Assembly (NCBI GenBank): GCA_000171835.1
Contig: ABHC01000005.1
Coordinates: 170,999-234,998 of the forward strand
Direction: 5' to 3'
DNA length: 64,000 nucleotides
DNA from: an alpha proteobacterium BAL199
GTDB lineage: Bacteria > Pseudomonadota > Alphaproteobacteria > Thalassobaculales > Thalassobaculaceae
The notes under the pieces are model-generated. The model had not been told where the DNA came from. It was given only the letters and a program-made list of their open reading frames with translations, and made no database searches. Below, one piece after another: positions 28,747 through 37,417 of this stretch (its first letter is position 1; every line of letters starts with the position of its first letter). Position numbers and translations under genes: made by a program.

Positions 28747-29514
28747 TCAGTTAGGGATCAGGTACGTGGCCGCAGTATCGGCATAGTACGTCAGAAACGC
28801 CGACATCAGTGCGCCCAGAATGGTGACCCAGACGAACAGGCCCAGATAGATCTGCGCCGGCAGGCCAATAAAGAAGATCTGCAGCTGCGGCATCAGCCGG
28901 GCTAGAACACCGAGCGTCACGAAGAACAGCAGCCCAAACACGAAAAACGGCGCCGACAGCTGAACCGCCACCTTGAAGCTGCCGGATACCAGTTCGGTGA
29001 TCGCCTCGGAGAAATCGCCGATCATCAACTCGCCACCCGGCCGGAACACCGCATAGCTCTCAACCACGGCCCGGATCACCATGTGGTGCAGATCGGCGAT
29101 GAACAGCATCATGATGCCGAGCAGCGTCAAGACCAGCCCGATCGCGGACCCCTGCTCCGACAGCGACGGGTTGAAGACGGTGGCAGAAGCCAAGCCCGTC
29201 GAGAACGAGATCACCCGGCCGGCGGTGTCCAGCGTCAGCCACAGGATGCGCGCCACCAGGCCGAAATACAGGCCGATCAGGACCTCGCCAACGACCAGCG
29301 TCAGCAGGCCGGCGGCACTGGTCGGCTCCGGCGGCAGCTGCGGCGCTATCACCGGCGCGACCGCCAGAGCGAGTGCAACCGCGAACAACAATCGGACCCG
29401 AACCGGAATGAAGACTTCGCCAATGCCCGGAAGCAGCAGCAACACGGCGCTGGTGCGCGCAAACACCAGCATGATCTGGAAGATCCGAAGCGGTAGATAT
29501 TCCTCAAGGTTCAC
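28747..29514 (-). CDS. fliR: flagellar export gate protein FliR
   Basis: The 255-residue protein has about six hydrophobic helices and the FliR pattern (LVFARTSAVLLLLPGIG, then GLASATVFNPSLSEQGSAIGLVLTLLGIMMLFIADLHH). With FliP and FliQ it forms the helical core of the export gate in the inner membrane. It is coupled closely with flhB downstream and follows fliQ by 48 bases. Confidence 0.96.
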   Translation of the reverse strand: MNLEEYLPLRIFQIMLVFARTSAVLLLLPGIGEVFIPVRVRLLFAVALALAVAPVIAPQLPPEPTSAAGLLTLVVGEVLIGLYFGLVARILWLTLDTAGRVISFSTGLASATVFNPSLSEQGSAIGLVLTLLGIMMLFIADLHHMVIRAVVESYAVFRPGGELMIGDFSEAITELVSGSFKVAVQLSAPFFVFGLLFFVTLGVLARLMPQLQIFFIGLPAQIYLGLFVWVTILGALMSAFLTYYADTAATYLIPN

Positions 29515-29562
29515 GGCCGGCTCCCGACACCCGCATCCGCCTGAACCAGCCGGCGGACGGCA

Positions 29563-29829
29563 TCACGGCAGTCCGATGATCTTGTCGGCAATACCTTCGA
29601 AAAACGCACTGATCTGAGCCAGCATAAACGGCAACAGCAGCATCAGGGACGCGAACACCACCATGATCTTCGGCACGAAGACCAGTGTCATCTCCTGCAA
29701 CTGGGTCAAGGCCTGAAACAGCGCGATCGTCAGCCCAACGGTCAGAGCGACCGCCATGATCGGGCCTGACATCGTCAACAGTGTCAGCACCGCGTCGCGG
29801 GCGATGGAGAGCGCATCTTCCTCGGTCAT
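29563..29829 (-). CDS. fliQ: flagellar export gate protein FliQ
   Basis: The 88-residue protein has two membrane helices and the usual FliQ pattern (ALSIARDAVLTLLTMSGPIMAVALTVGLTIALFQALTQLQEMTLVFVPKI). I used the ATG at 29829, which gives the standard 88-90 residue length; a longer frame from 29889 adds an unrelated basic stretch. Confidence 0.95.
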   Translation of the reverse strand: MTEEDALSIARDAVLTLLTMSGPIMAVALTVGLTIALFQALTQLQEMTLVFVPKIMVVFASLMLLLPFMLAQISAFFEGIADKIIGLP

Positions 29830-29920
29830 CGTCGGCCTCCGCTCACACCAGTGCCGGTATCCACCCGGCATAAAATGCAGGGTGGGCATAATATTCCCAG
29901 GCCATCAATGCGCAGCGCAA

Positions 29921-30217
29921 TCAGATCGGGATGCGCAGAATTTCCTGGTACGCCGAGACGAGTTTATCTCTCAGCGTGGTAACCGTCTGCAAGGTCAGCT
30001 CGGCATCATTTACCGCCGCCACGACGTCGGTCAGATCCGCCTTGCCGGCGATTCCTTCCTTCGACACGTCCTCACCACGATGCAGAGAGTCGATCGCCTC
30101 AGAGGCGGCGTCGCGAACATAATTGGCGAAATCCTTGTTTCCCGCCGTTGGGCCGCTTGCCATATTGGCACCGCCCCCCGCAACCGGTGGTAACGGACCG
30201 CCGATGTTCTGGACCAT
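29921..30217 (-). CDS. fliE: flagellar hook-basal body protein FliE
   Basis: The 98-residue protein has a disordered N-terminus and the conserved FliE helix pair (FANYVRDAASEAIDSLHRGEDVSKEGIAGKADLTDVVAAVNDAELTLQTVTTLRDKLVSAYQEILRIPI, given here by its two ends). FliE joins the export gate to the rod. It lies between flgC (79 bases) and fliQ (91 bases). Confidence 0.92.
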   Translation of the reverse strand: MVQNIGGPLPPVAGGGANMASGPTAGNKDFANYVRDAASEAIDSLHRGEDVSKEGIAGKADLTDVVAAVNDAELTLQTVTTLRDKLVSAYQEILRIPI

Positions 30218-30296
30218 GATTCGTCCTCCTCGCGTTCACTTTAACAAATCGTGCGTGCCGCCGAAAGCAAGCCTCAAGCGACGCTGCCCATCGGCA

Positions 30297-30707
30297 TCAC
30301 GCTCTCAGCAATTCCAAGGTGCGCTCGATCAACGATTTCGACGACTCGATGACGCTGACGTTGGCCTCGTAGCTGCGCTCGGCCTCACGCATATCGGTCA
30401 TTTCGATCAAGGTGTTGACGTTCGGCATCTTGATGTAGCCCTTGTCATCGGCCAATGGATGATGCGGCTCGTAGACGATGTTGAAGTCGCCCTGGTCGCG
30501 TCCGATCTTGGAGATCCGGACCATGTCGGCGTTGATCTTTCGATCCAGCTCGTTCTCGAAAGTGATGGTCTTACGCCGGTACGGATCGTCCGCCGCGGTA
30601 TTGCCGAGGGATTCCGCGTTGGCGACGTTTTCCGCTACGACGCGCAGCCGGGTTCCCTGGGCGCGCATGCCAGAAGCAGAGATCTTGATCGCGTTAGTCA
30701 GGTCCAT
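30297..30707 (-). CDS. flgC: flagellar basal-body rod protein FlgC
   Basis: The 136-residue rod protein has the N-terminal signature ISASGMRAQGTRLRVVAENVANAES and the C-terminal coiled segment with MTDMREAERSYEANVSVIES. It is secreted by the flagellar type III system and has no signal peptide. It follows flgB by 28 bases. Confidence 0.96.
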   Translation of the reverse strand: MDLTNAIKISASGMRAQGTRLRVVAENVANAESLGNTAADDPYRRKTITFENELDRKINADMVRISKIGRDQGDFNIVYEPHHPLADDKGYIKMPNVNTLIEMTDMREAERSYEANVSVIESSKSLIERTLELLRA

Positions 30708-30735
30708 GACACGTCTCCCGATCGCGTACTAAGGC

Positions 30736-31149
30736 TTAATTCTGGCTGGGGCTGCCGAGCGCGAGGCGGAACATCTTCAAGTTCTTCTGATAGACGCCGG
30801 CGGCGAGTTGATACTGCATCTGAGTCTCGGAAACCTTCATCAACTGCTCTTCCATGATGACCGAGTTTCCGTCCGGGTTGACTTCATACACGTCCTTCAG
30901 CCGGACCTTCTCCTCCCGGTGCTCTTTCGGTGCCACGGTTCCGGAGAGATGGAGTTTGTTGGTCGCCTGCATCTGAACCGGCCTGTGCTCCCGGAGCGCC
31001 GAGTCGAAGTCGAGGGCCTGCAGTTCCTTGGAACGGTAGTTCGGGGTGTTGGAGTTCGCGATGTTCTGCGCGAGAACCGTCTGGCGCTGACCAAGCCACG
31101 ACATCTTCTGCCGGGCCATCTTGAACAATGTCATGTCAGAGAGATCCAT
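30736..31149 (-). CDS. flgB: flagellar basal-body rod protein FlgB
   Basis: The 137-residue protein has the rod signature TVLAQNIANSNTPNYRSKE and the C-terminal helix ETQMQYQLAAGVYQKNLKMFRLAL. I chose the ATG at 31149 (MDLSDMTLFKMARQ), since the longer in-frame extension to 31272 runs through the promoter. It heads the flgB-flgC-fliE-fliQ-fliR-flhB-cckA run, behind a sigma-54 type site at 31219-31234. Confidence 0.95.
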   Translation of the reverse strand: MDLSDMTLFKMARQKMSWLGQRQTVLAQNIANSNTPNYRSKELQALDFDSALREHRPVQMQATNKLHLSGTVAPKEHREEKVRLKDVYEVNPDGNSVIMEEQLMKVSETQMQYQLAAGVYQKNLKMFRLALGSPSQN

Positions 31150-31218
31150 CGCCCTACCCTTCCTTCGTCGAACCCGGAGCAGCGCCGGAACGCCGTCAGT
31201 GGTCTCGCTCCAGATATA

Positions 31219-31234
31219 AGCAACGTCCGTGCCA
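31219..31234 (-). promoter_or_regulatory. sigma-54 promoter before flgB
   Basis: On the minus strand TTGGCACGGACGTTGC has the -24 GG and -12 GC exactly 10 bases apart and matches TGGCAC-N5-TTGC. The flgB start is about 70 bases downstream. Confidence 0.8.
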
Positions 31235-31307
31235 ACACGCGGCGCGCATGACGATGCGCTTGCCCACGCCACCGGTTATAGTGAATCTGGAACTGGAGCC
31301 GGATATC

Positions 31308-31637
31308 ATGGATCGCGACCGTTCGACCCGAAATCGACCACCGAGCCGCGACCGGCAGGTCTCGATCGCACTGAGCCATGACATCGGGTCGGATCAGGCA
31401 CCGACGGTCATTGCCAAGGGTTATGGGGTTCTGGCCGAGCAGATCCTGCGCTTGGCCTTCGACAACGACGTGAAGGTTCGCAAGGATCCCGACCTAGCCC
31501 AGATCCTGGAAGTCGTCGATGTCGACTGCGAAATTCCTGTGCAGGCGTTCGCCGCGGTGGCCGAAATCCTGACCTATGTCTACCGCATCAACGGCACACT
31601 GCAGAGCGACGGCCAAGCTGCCGGAGACCGTCAGTGA
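31308..31637 (+). CDS. FlhB C-terminal-domain-like protein
   Basis: The 109-residue protein aligns by eye with the part of FlhB after the NPTH cleavage site. VSIALSHDIGSDQAPTVIAKG corresponds to FAVALQYDTSAMAAPVVVAKG in the full FlhB at 27658-28734, and EIPVQAFAAVAEILTYVYRING to its C-terminal end. It has a basic 20-residue N-terminus and no membrane segments or NPTH. Such separate FlhB-C proteins are known in several bacteria, and some can stand in for FlhB-C. GGAG upstream of the ATG at 31308 fixes the start. It overlaps the next gene by four bases. Confidence 0.8.
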   Translation: MDRDRSTRNRPPSRDRQVSIALSHDIGSDQAPTVIAKGYGVLAEQILRLAFDNDVKVRKDPDLAQILEVVDVDCEIPVQAFAAVAEILTYVYRINGTLQSDGQAAGDRQ

Positions 31638-31975
31638 CCAGCACAACCCTGCAGAAGCTGTTCGATGAAGCCCGCGAGCTTGAAGCAGCGATCAGCCGAC
31701 TCGGGACCCCGGAGGCGGTCACCAGCCCGCGCGATCGCGCGGACTTGGAGCGACGGGTCGTGCAACTGTGCGCGACGGCCGAGGCCCTTCCCCCTGTCGA
31801 AGCCCGGTCGATGGCCGACACGCTTGCCCGACTGGTCCAGGCGTTCGATGCAGCGGCGGAGCGGCTACGCGCCGCCGCGCCGAGTGCCAACGACACCCCC
31901 CGCACCAAGACAGACCCACGGCGTGCCGCGGCCGCGTATGGCAGTGCCGCGGGCCGTCGCCGCCGCGGTTTCTGA
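31634..31975 (+). CDS. small hypothetical protein of the fliO-fliP operon
   Basis: The 113-residue product starts with a GTG that overlaps the stop of the FlhB-C-like gene (GTGA). It is predicted to be mostly alpha-helical (LQKLFDEARELEAAISRLG, then MADTLARLVQAFDAAAERLRAA) with a basic tail ending GRRRRGF. It has no membrane segment. I do not recognise it. The coupling and the helical character suggest a chaperone or export-gate accessory, which is inference only. Confidence 0.65.
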   Translation: MTSTTLQKLFDEARELEAAISRLGTPEAVTSPRDRADLERRVVQLCATAEALPPVEARSMADTLARLVQAFDAAAERLRAAAPSANDTPRTKTDPRRAAAAYGSAAGRRRRGF

Positions 31976-32028
31976 TGGATCGTACAGACAGGCTTGGCAC
32001 GGCTGGCCAGCACACGGACAATTGGTGA

Positions 32029-32355
32029 ATGAGTATCCTGGAGTACTCCCGGTTCGTCGCATCTCTCGCCTTTGTCCTGGGGCTGATCGGGCTTTTATAC
32101 GTGCTGGCGCGCCGGTACGGATCGCGCCGATTCGGCCTGGGCGCCGGGCGGGGCGGACCGGGCAATCGGCTATCGGTGGTCGAGGCCCGTGCGCTGGACG
32201 GCCGCCACCGGCTTGTGCTGGTCCGTCGCGACGACGTCGAACACCTGATCCTGATCGGCCCGGACCGAAGCCTGGTGGTCGAGGCCGGGATCCGGGAACA
32301 ACTGTCATTCGACCGCACCCTCGCCGACACCGATGACCATGAGGCGAAGCCGTGA
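32029..32355 (+). CDS. fliO: flagellar biosynthetic protein FliO
   Basis: The 108-residue protein has one N-terminal membrane helix (about 8-27), a basic patch (RRYGSRRFGLG) and the FliO beta-rich tail (LSVVEARALDGRHRLVLVRRDDVEHLILIGP). FliO helps assemble the FliP ring in the inner membrane. The stop overlaps the GTG start of fliP, which strongly supports the assignment. Confidence 0.9.
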   Translation: MSILEYSRFVASLAFVLGLIGLLYVLARRYGSRRFGLGAGRGGPGNRLSVVEARALDGRHRLVLVRRDDVEHLILIGPDRSLVVEAGIREQLSFDRTLADTDDHEAKP

Positions 32356-33113
32356 CCCTTCGTTCCTATCTGTTCGCGGCCGCAGCAGTCCTGGTTCTGT
32401 GCGCGGGCTTCCTATGGGGCAGCCCCGTCCTCGCTCAGTCACTCACTCTCGACCTCGGCGAACCAGGCGGCTCGACCACTGCCCGGTTGATCCAACTGGT
32501 CCTGACGGTCACCCTGCTGTCGCTGGCCCCAGGAATTCTGGTGATGGTGACGTCGTTCACCCGGATCGTCATTGTCCTGGGCCTGCTGCGAACCGCGCTC
32601 GGCACCCAACAGTCGCCACCGAATTTGGTGATGATCAGCCTGGCGTTGTTCTTAACCGGGTTCATCATGACGCCGACCCTGAAGGAGGCCTGGACCAACG
32701 GGGTTCAGCCGCTGATCGAAGAGCGGATCGACGAGATCGAGGCGTTCGATGCCGTCGTTCAGCCGTTTCGCGGCTTCATGCTGCGCACGGTCCGTGAAAA
32801 AGATCTGCGGCTGTTCGAGGATATGGCTCAGGTCGGCCCGGCCGAAACCGGCCTGAACGCGCCGCTGCAAGTGCTGATTCCCGCCTTCATGATCAGCGAA
32901 TTGCGCCGGGCGTTCGAGATCGGCTTCTTGCTGTACCTGCCGTTCGTGATCATCGACATGGTCATCGCCTCGGTGCTGATGTCCATGGGCATGATGATGG
33001 TTCCGCCGGTGATGATCTCGCTGCCGTTCAAGCTGATCTTCTTCGTGCTGGTCGACGGCTGGTACATGATCGCCGGCAGCTTGGTGCGCAGCTTCGGCGT
33101 CGGCCCCGGCTGA
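32352..33113 (+). CDS. fliP: flagellar export gate protein FliP
   Basis: The 253-residue protein has a signal peptide (to about residue 29) and four membrane helices, with the FliP signatures SFTRIVIVLGLLRTALGTQQSPPN and LIPAFMISELRRAFEIGFLLYLPF. It forms the pentameric core of the export gate. The GTG start overlaps the fliO stop. It converges with the 1182-residue gene, whose stop is only three bases away. Confidence 0.97.
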   Translation: MTLRSYLFAAAAVLVLCAGFLWGSPVLAQSLTLDLGEPGGSTTARLIQLVLTVTLLSLAPGILVMVTSFTRIVIVLGLLRTALGTQQSPPNLVMISLALFLTGFIMTPTLKEAWTNGVQPLIEERIDEIEAFDAVVQPFRGFMLRTVREKDLRLFEDMAQVGPAETGLNAPLQVLIPAFMISELRRAFEIGFLLYLPFVIIDMVIASVLMSMGMMMVPPVMISLPFKLIFFVLVDGWYMIAGSLVRSFGVGPG

Positions 33114-33116
33114 CCG

Positions 33117-36100
33117 TCAGTTGGTCGCGCTCAGCGTGCCTTCCTTCAGCTTGTCGCGGTAACTCGACAGGAAGGCCTGGAACTGGCCGATTTCCTCGAA
33201 GCGCTCCGTCAACCGCATGAAGTCGTCGGGCTGGCCGGTGGTGCTGTTGGTGATGAGGCGGAACGCTTCCCGGTAGGGCGTGTTGTCCATCTGCGATGAA
33301 TAGAGTTGGCGAAGCCGGTTCAACCCCTCGGCGTTCTCGCTCAGCGACAGCGACACCGCCCAGTTCAAGATGAACTGCGCTGCATCTGGCTTGATGCGCG
33401 AACCGTCAAGACCGGCGTTACCGACGAGCTTGCGAAAGATCTTGGCCGCCTCGACCCAGTTCTGGGTTCGCCAATAGATATCAGCCAGCAGGAAATCAGC
33501 CTCCCGTGACGAGTCCCCTTCAAGGAGCTTGAGGGCCCCCTGTGCGTCGCCCAACTCGAAGATTGCGCGGGAGCGCAGGCGGCGGCGCTCCTGAGCGAGC
33601 CCTTCGCTCAGTCCCGGCGCCACGCTCTCATCGAGTGCCTTGATGGCCGAATCCGGTTGCCGGTCGAGCAGGTGAATGACCGCCAGCCGGGAACCGACCC
33701 GCGCTTTCTCGACCCCTTGGAGCCGAAACTTGACCTGACGGTCCAGCAACCGTGCGGCCCGGTCCAGCAAATCGACGCGCACCAGTCGGTCGGCCAGCCC
33801 TTCGATGATCTTGTCGCCGGCCTGTCCGACCGGTGTCAGTTCACGAAACTCGTCATACAGAGCCAGCGCTTGCAGCGGCGTCATGCCCTCAACAGCACCC
33901 CGAGTGAAGATGTCGCTGAACGTCTTCGTGAGGTCCTGCGCCGCCTCGCGAGTTTCCGGATTGTTCGGAAAGAACGTTACCGCTTGCCGGAGCGCGTCGA
34001 GCCCCTGCTCGTAGTCGTTCTCGCCGAGGCGGAGCTTGCCCAGTTCTCGGAGCAGTTCAAATTCAAGACGGTCGCCGCGCCACGCATAGCGAAGCAGGTC
34101 GAGCCGATCCGCCGCTTCCTGAGTCGATATCTTGTTCTTGGCCAATGCGTCTTCGATCAGCGCCCGCTCTGACCGGACCCGGGCCCAGCGGTCTTCGCCA
34201 CTGGCGAGGTTTCGCCAGATGTCCAGCGCGGTTTCCTCATCGCCTGAGGCCATCAGCACCCGAGCGCGCAGGAAGTCGATCCGGGCCTTTTCAGCAGGCG
34301 TCGGGGCGCCTTCCGCGATCACGTCCAGAAACGAACCGGCACCTCGGTAGTCTCCGGCCCGGATCGCGGCCTCGGCGGCCAGCAACGCCAGTTCAGTCGT
34401 GTAGTTCCGCGGATAGCCACCGGGAATTTCCCCAGCGCGCGCGAAGTGCTCGACTGCCTCATTCCAGTGTCCCTGCGCGGCAGCCGATGCTCCGCGCCAG
34501 AGTTCCGCCTCCGAGAAGCCGTTCAAATTCGGATCCGCAAGGCTGGCTGACGCCTCAGCATAACGCCCCAGCATGAAGTCGGACGCGCCGCGAAGCGCCT
34601 TCACGTCCGGACGCTTGGCCAAATCTTCATCGGATTGCTCGATTGTACGAAGCAACCCTATGGCCTCGGCTGCCAGACCACGGGCGAAATAGAACTGCGC
34701 CAGTTCAAGCCGCGGCCCACTGCGCGAAATGCTGGTGGCCTCGGATATCCGCAGTTGGAGCGACTGGCGTTGATCCTGAAACGCGTTCGCGTCCCCCAAC
34801 CGCCAGTTGCTCATATCAAAGATCCGTCCGGGCGGCAGCCCTGCCGGCATTCCGGCGAAACCGCGGCCCGAAAACGCCTCGCTGCCGGTGCGCGGCGCCG
34901 GACCCGATAGCAGCAACCCGCCTTCCGTCGTCAGCGCTACGCCGTCCGGCAGTACCCGTACCTCGACACCGTCAAGGCGCGGCCGAACCACCACCCCTTG
35001 CACCGAGGCCAGAATCGTCAGTTCGGGATAGGTGCGGTCTCCGTCGATGCCGCGTGACAACGTCGTGATAGGGACCATGAACAGCCCGTCGCCGACCTCC
35101 GGGTCCAGCGCCACGATCGGCCGTCCCACCCCTTCCATGGGTATGAAGAGCCGAGGCCCCTGCGGGCTGACCATCTGCGCATCGACACGCAACGGTACGT
35201 CCGGCCGTGAGGCCTGCGGCTGCAGGTCAAGCACCCAGGTATTGCCGTCGCGCCACACACGGGGGTTCACCCCCTCCACGACCGGGATGCGCAAGGCCGA
35301 GCCGATATCGACCGGAATCTGTTCCGGTTGGCCGGCAATCTGATTGTTAACCCCGGTAATAGTCGAGAAGTCGAGCGTCGCCTCCCGGTCGAAGGCCACC
35401 CAGACATACCCGGCGCGCGGGAACACCACGGCAGCTACCGGGTCCGGCCACTCAAATCGAATCGACAGCGCTTCGTTGGCGACCGATGCCAGCACTTGGA
35501 GCGGTGGCCCGGAGATCGTACCCGTCCCCGCACGCTCAAAACTGACAACGCCCCCAGGCTGTGGCGGCGGGCCGGCAGCAGGAACTGGCGCCGCAGGCGT
35601 CGCCCCCACCGCTCCGGCCCCTTTCGCACCCGCACTTTGCGCTGGCGGCAGTGGCGCTGTGTCGGCAATCCGTGGCGTCGGAGCGCTGAGCGGAGCAGGA
35701 ACCGGCGGAGCGACCGCGGTTCTTGGAGCCGGTGCCGTGGCTGGGGGAATCTTTGCTGCAGGACCAGGGCTAGCGCTTGCCGGCGGCGGCTGTTGCGGTT
35801 GCGCGGGAGCCGCGGCCGCCGGCGCCTTTGCGACCGCCTGCCCCTTGCCGTCGCGCCGCACATCCACCACGACCTTGGATCCCGACCGAAAGGCATCGAC
35901 GGACCGGCCGGCCGGCACTGGAATAGTGGCGACCGTTCCGTCGCCCGTCGCTTGCGAGGCGAAGCCACGCAACGCCTCCGGCAACTCCCGTCGAACATTG
36001 GCGTCGTCAATCCGTGCCGGTCGCGAGAATTGTACCCGCGCCTCTCCGGCTCCGGGGGTGACGGTGTACTCCACCGGACCGCTCCAATCGAACACGATCC

Positions 36101-36665
36101 GATCATAGTCCGGGTGGCGCCCGATCCGCACGCCAAGCTCGGGAGCAGCCTGGGCGTTAGCAGGCGCCTGAGAACGCTCTGCCGGAGCGGTCGGTGCCAA
36201 AGATTGGGCCGCGACAGGTGTGCTTGGCGGCGGGGACGAAGATGGGGCTGCTGGCGCTGGAGCCGCGACGACCGGATCGGTGCCGCGGGCCATCAGATCG
36301 ACGATCACTTGGTTGCCGTTGCGGTCGGTACGCATCCGGTGATTGCCGGTCAACTCTACGATCACACTGCGACCGTCAGAGCCGATCCGGGCGCTCCGCA
36401 CAAAGCGGTTCAACCCTGCAGCCGCTTCGGCGACGGGCCCTTCGATCGGTCGAGTGAAACGGATCATCAGGGTATCGCCGAAGCGCTCAGCCGAATACTC
36501 CACCGGTCCAGGCCAAGCGAAGATCAATCGGTCCAGGCCGTCCTCAGCCGCCCCGATGACCCCGACCGGTTCTGCCGACACCGGCGAGATCCAGACCAGT
36601 GCCGCGAACAATGCTGCCGACAACGCGCGAAGCGGTACGAACCGGATTGCCGCCCAACCGCTCAT
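33117..36665 (-). CDS. large periplasmic protein with three beta modules and a TPR superhelix
   Basis: The 1182-residue protein has a signal peptide (about 1-31) and three related beta modules at about 45-125, 188-269 and 400-481. Each carries a hydrophobic F-x-W-x-[GD]-P-V core, then V-x-F-[ST/D]-R, then a strand ending VVD or VLD, reminiscent of AMIN domains. Pro/Ala-rich linkers separate them. From about 640 to 1150 it is a TPR-like helical repeat region. The ATG overlaps the stop of the MotB/OmpA-like gene (36662-36665), so it is the last gene of a motility run. It is probably a periplasmic scaffold. Function is not established. Confidence 0.8.
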   Translation of the reverse strand: MSGWAAIRFVPLRALSAALFAALVWISPVSAEPVGVIGAAEDGLDRLIFAWPGPVEYSAERFGDTLMIRFTRPIEGPVAEAAAGLNRFVRSARIGSDGRSVIVELTGNHRMRTDRNGNQVIVDLMARGTDPVVAAPAPAAPSSSPPPSTPVAAQSLAPTAPAERSQAPANAQAAPELGVRIGRHPDYDRIVFDWSGPVEYTVTPGAGEARVQFSRPARIDDANVRRELPEALRGFASQATGDGTVATIPVPAGRSVDAFRSGSKVVVDVRRDGKGQAVAKAPAAAAPAQPQQPPPASASPGPAAKIPPATAPAPRTAVAPPVPAPLSAPTPRIADTAPLPPAQSAGAKGAGAVGATPAAPVPAAGPPPQPGGVVSFERAGTGTISGPPLQVLASVANEALSIRFEWPDPVAAVVFPRAGYVWVAFDREATLDFSTITGVNNQIAGQPEQIPVDIGSALRIPVVEGVNPRVWRDGNTWVLDLQPQASRPDVPLRVDAQMVSPQGPRLFIPMEGVGRPIVALDPEVGDGLFMVPITTLSRGIDGDRTYPELTILASVQGVVVRPRLDGVEVRVLPDGVALTTEGGLLLSGPAPRTGSEAFSGRGFAGMPAGLPPGRIFDMSNWRLGDANAFQDQRQSLQLRISEATSISRSGPRLELAQFYFARGLAAEAIGLLRTIEQSDEDLAKRPDVKALRGASDFMLGRYAEASASLADPNLNGFSEAELWRGASAAAQGHWNEAVEHFARAGEIPGGYPRNYTTELALLAAEAAIRAGDYRGAGSFLDVIAEGAPTPAEKARIDFLRARVLMASGDEETALDIWRNLASGEDRWARVRSERALIEDALAKNKISTQEAADRLDLLRYAWRGDRLEFELLRELGKLRLGENDYEQGLDALRQAVTFFPNNPETREAAQDLTKTFSDIFTRGAVEGMTPLQALALYDEFRELTPVGQAGDKIIEGLADRLVRVDLLDRAARLLDRQVKFRLQGVEKARVGSRLAVIHLLDRQPDSAIKALDESVAPGLSEGLAQERRRLRSRAIFELGDAQGALKLLEGDSSREADFLLADIYWRTQNWVEAAKIFRKLVGNAGLDGSRIKPDAAQFILNWAVSLSLSENAEGLNRLRQLYSSQMDNTPYREAFRLITNSTTGQPDDFMRLTERFEEIGQFQAFLSSYRDKLKEGTLSATN

Positions 36666-37414
36666 GGTGCGCGTTCCGGAAACAGCACGACATCGACGCG
36701 ACGCGCCAAGGCGTACCGGCGCTCCATCGGAGCGGTGGGAGCGATTGTATAAAACCGGCTGTCGCCCATGCCTTCAACGGTTGGCATGCGCGACAGGCCG
36801 GCGTCAACCAGGGCAACCGCCACCGCGTCAGCTCGCGCCAGCGACAGCGCTCGATTCGTACCGAAGGGCGCACCGGGCGGAATTGGACGCGGGTCGGCAT
36901 GCCCGACCACGTCAATCCGGTTTGGCAGCGTGACCAGTGCCGTTGCAAGTTCCGCCACCGCCGATCGGGCGGTTGTGGACAAGCGTGCCTGTCCAGCTTC
37001 GAACAGCAGGTCCGATGGCAAGGTTATGATCAGCCGGTCGCCAGCCCGGACAATCCGAGCCGTCCGCAGAACCGGGTCGCCCGAGAGCTTGGCGGTCAGC
37101 AGCGGCTCAAGGTAGCTCAGGCGAAATCCGACCCCACGGTGTTCCGTCTCTATTCCAAGCGGCCGAGGCGGTGCCTCCCCGGCAATCGACACCGTCATTC
37201 CCAACGCCAGCGAGATCGAAGCCGCCGCTTCGTCAAAGCGCGGCGACTCGATGGACGTCATCGCGAAGCGCATCACAAAGAACGCCAGCATCAACGACAC
37301 CAAGTCGACCAATGTCACGAGCCAACTCGGTCCCCCACCGTATTTGCGCCCAGCCCGCCGGCCGAGCGCACGCTCGTGCGCGGCCACCGCAGAACGGATG
37401 CGAGCCAACGGCAT
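36662..37414 (-). CDS. MotB-like OmpA-family protein, first of a tandem pair by membrane Asp
   Basis: The 250-residue protein has one N-terminal membrane helix, PSWLVTLVDLVSLMLAFFVM, in which Asp37 sits where MotB carries its proton-binding aspartate. The C-terminal OmpA-type domain contains IDVVGHADPRPI and NRALSLARADAVAVALVDAGL, which fit peptidoglycan binding. The size is that of a short MotB. No motA lies nearby. It overlaps the 1182-residue gene and follows the second MotB-like gene by three bases. It could be a stator subunit or an accessory envelope protein. Confidence 0.78.
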   Translation of the reverse strand: MPLARIRSAVAAHERALGRRAGRKYGGGPSWLVTLVDLVSLMLAFFVMRFAMTSIESPRFDEAAASISLALGMTVSIAGEAPPRPLGIETEHRGVGFRLSYLEPLLTAKLSGDPVLRTARIVRAGDRLIITLPSDLLFEAGQARLSTTARSAVAELATALVTLPNRIDVVGHADPRPIPPGAPFGTNRALSLARADAVAVALVDAGLSRMPTVEGMGDSRFYTIAPTAPMERRYALARRVDVVLFPERAP

Positions 37415-37417
37415 GCC

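Noticed and set aside
35328..36752. 474-codon plus-strand open frame over the 1182-residue gene
   Set aside because: It is Arg-rich and antisense to the beta/TPR protein, whose repeated modules and signal peptide are convincing.
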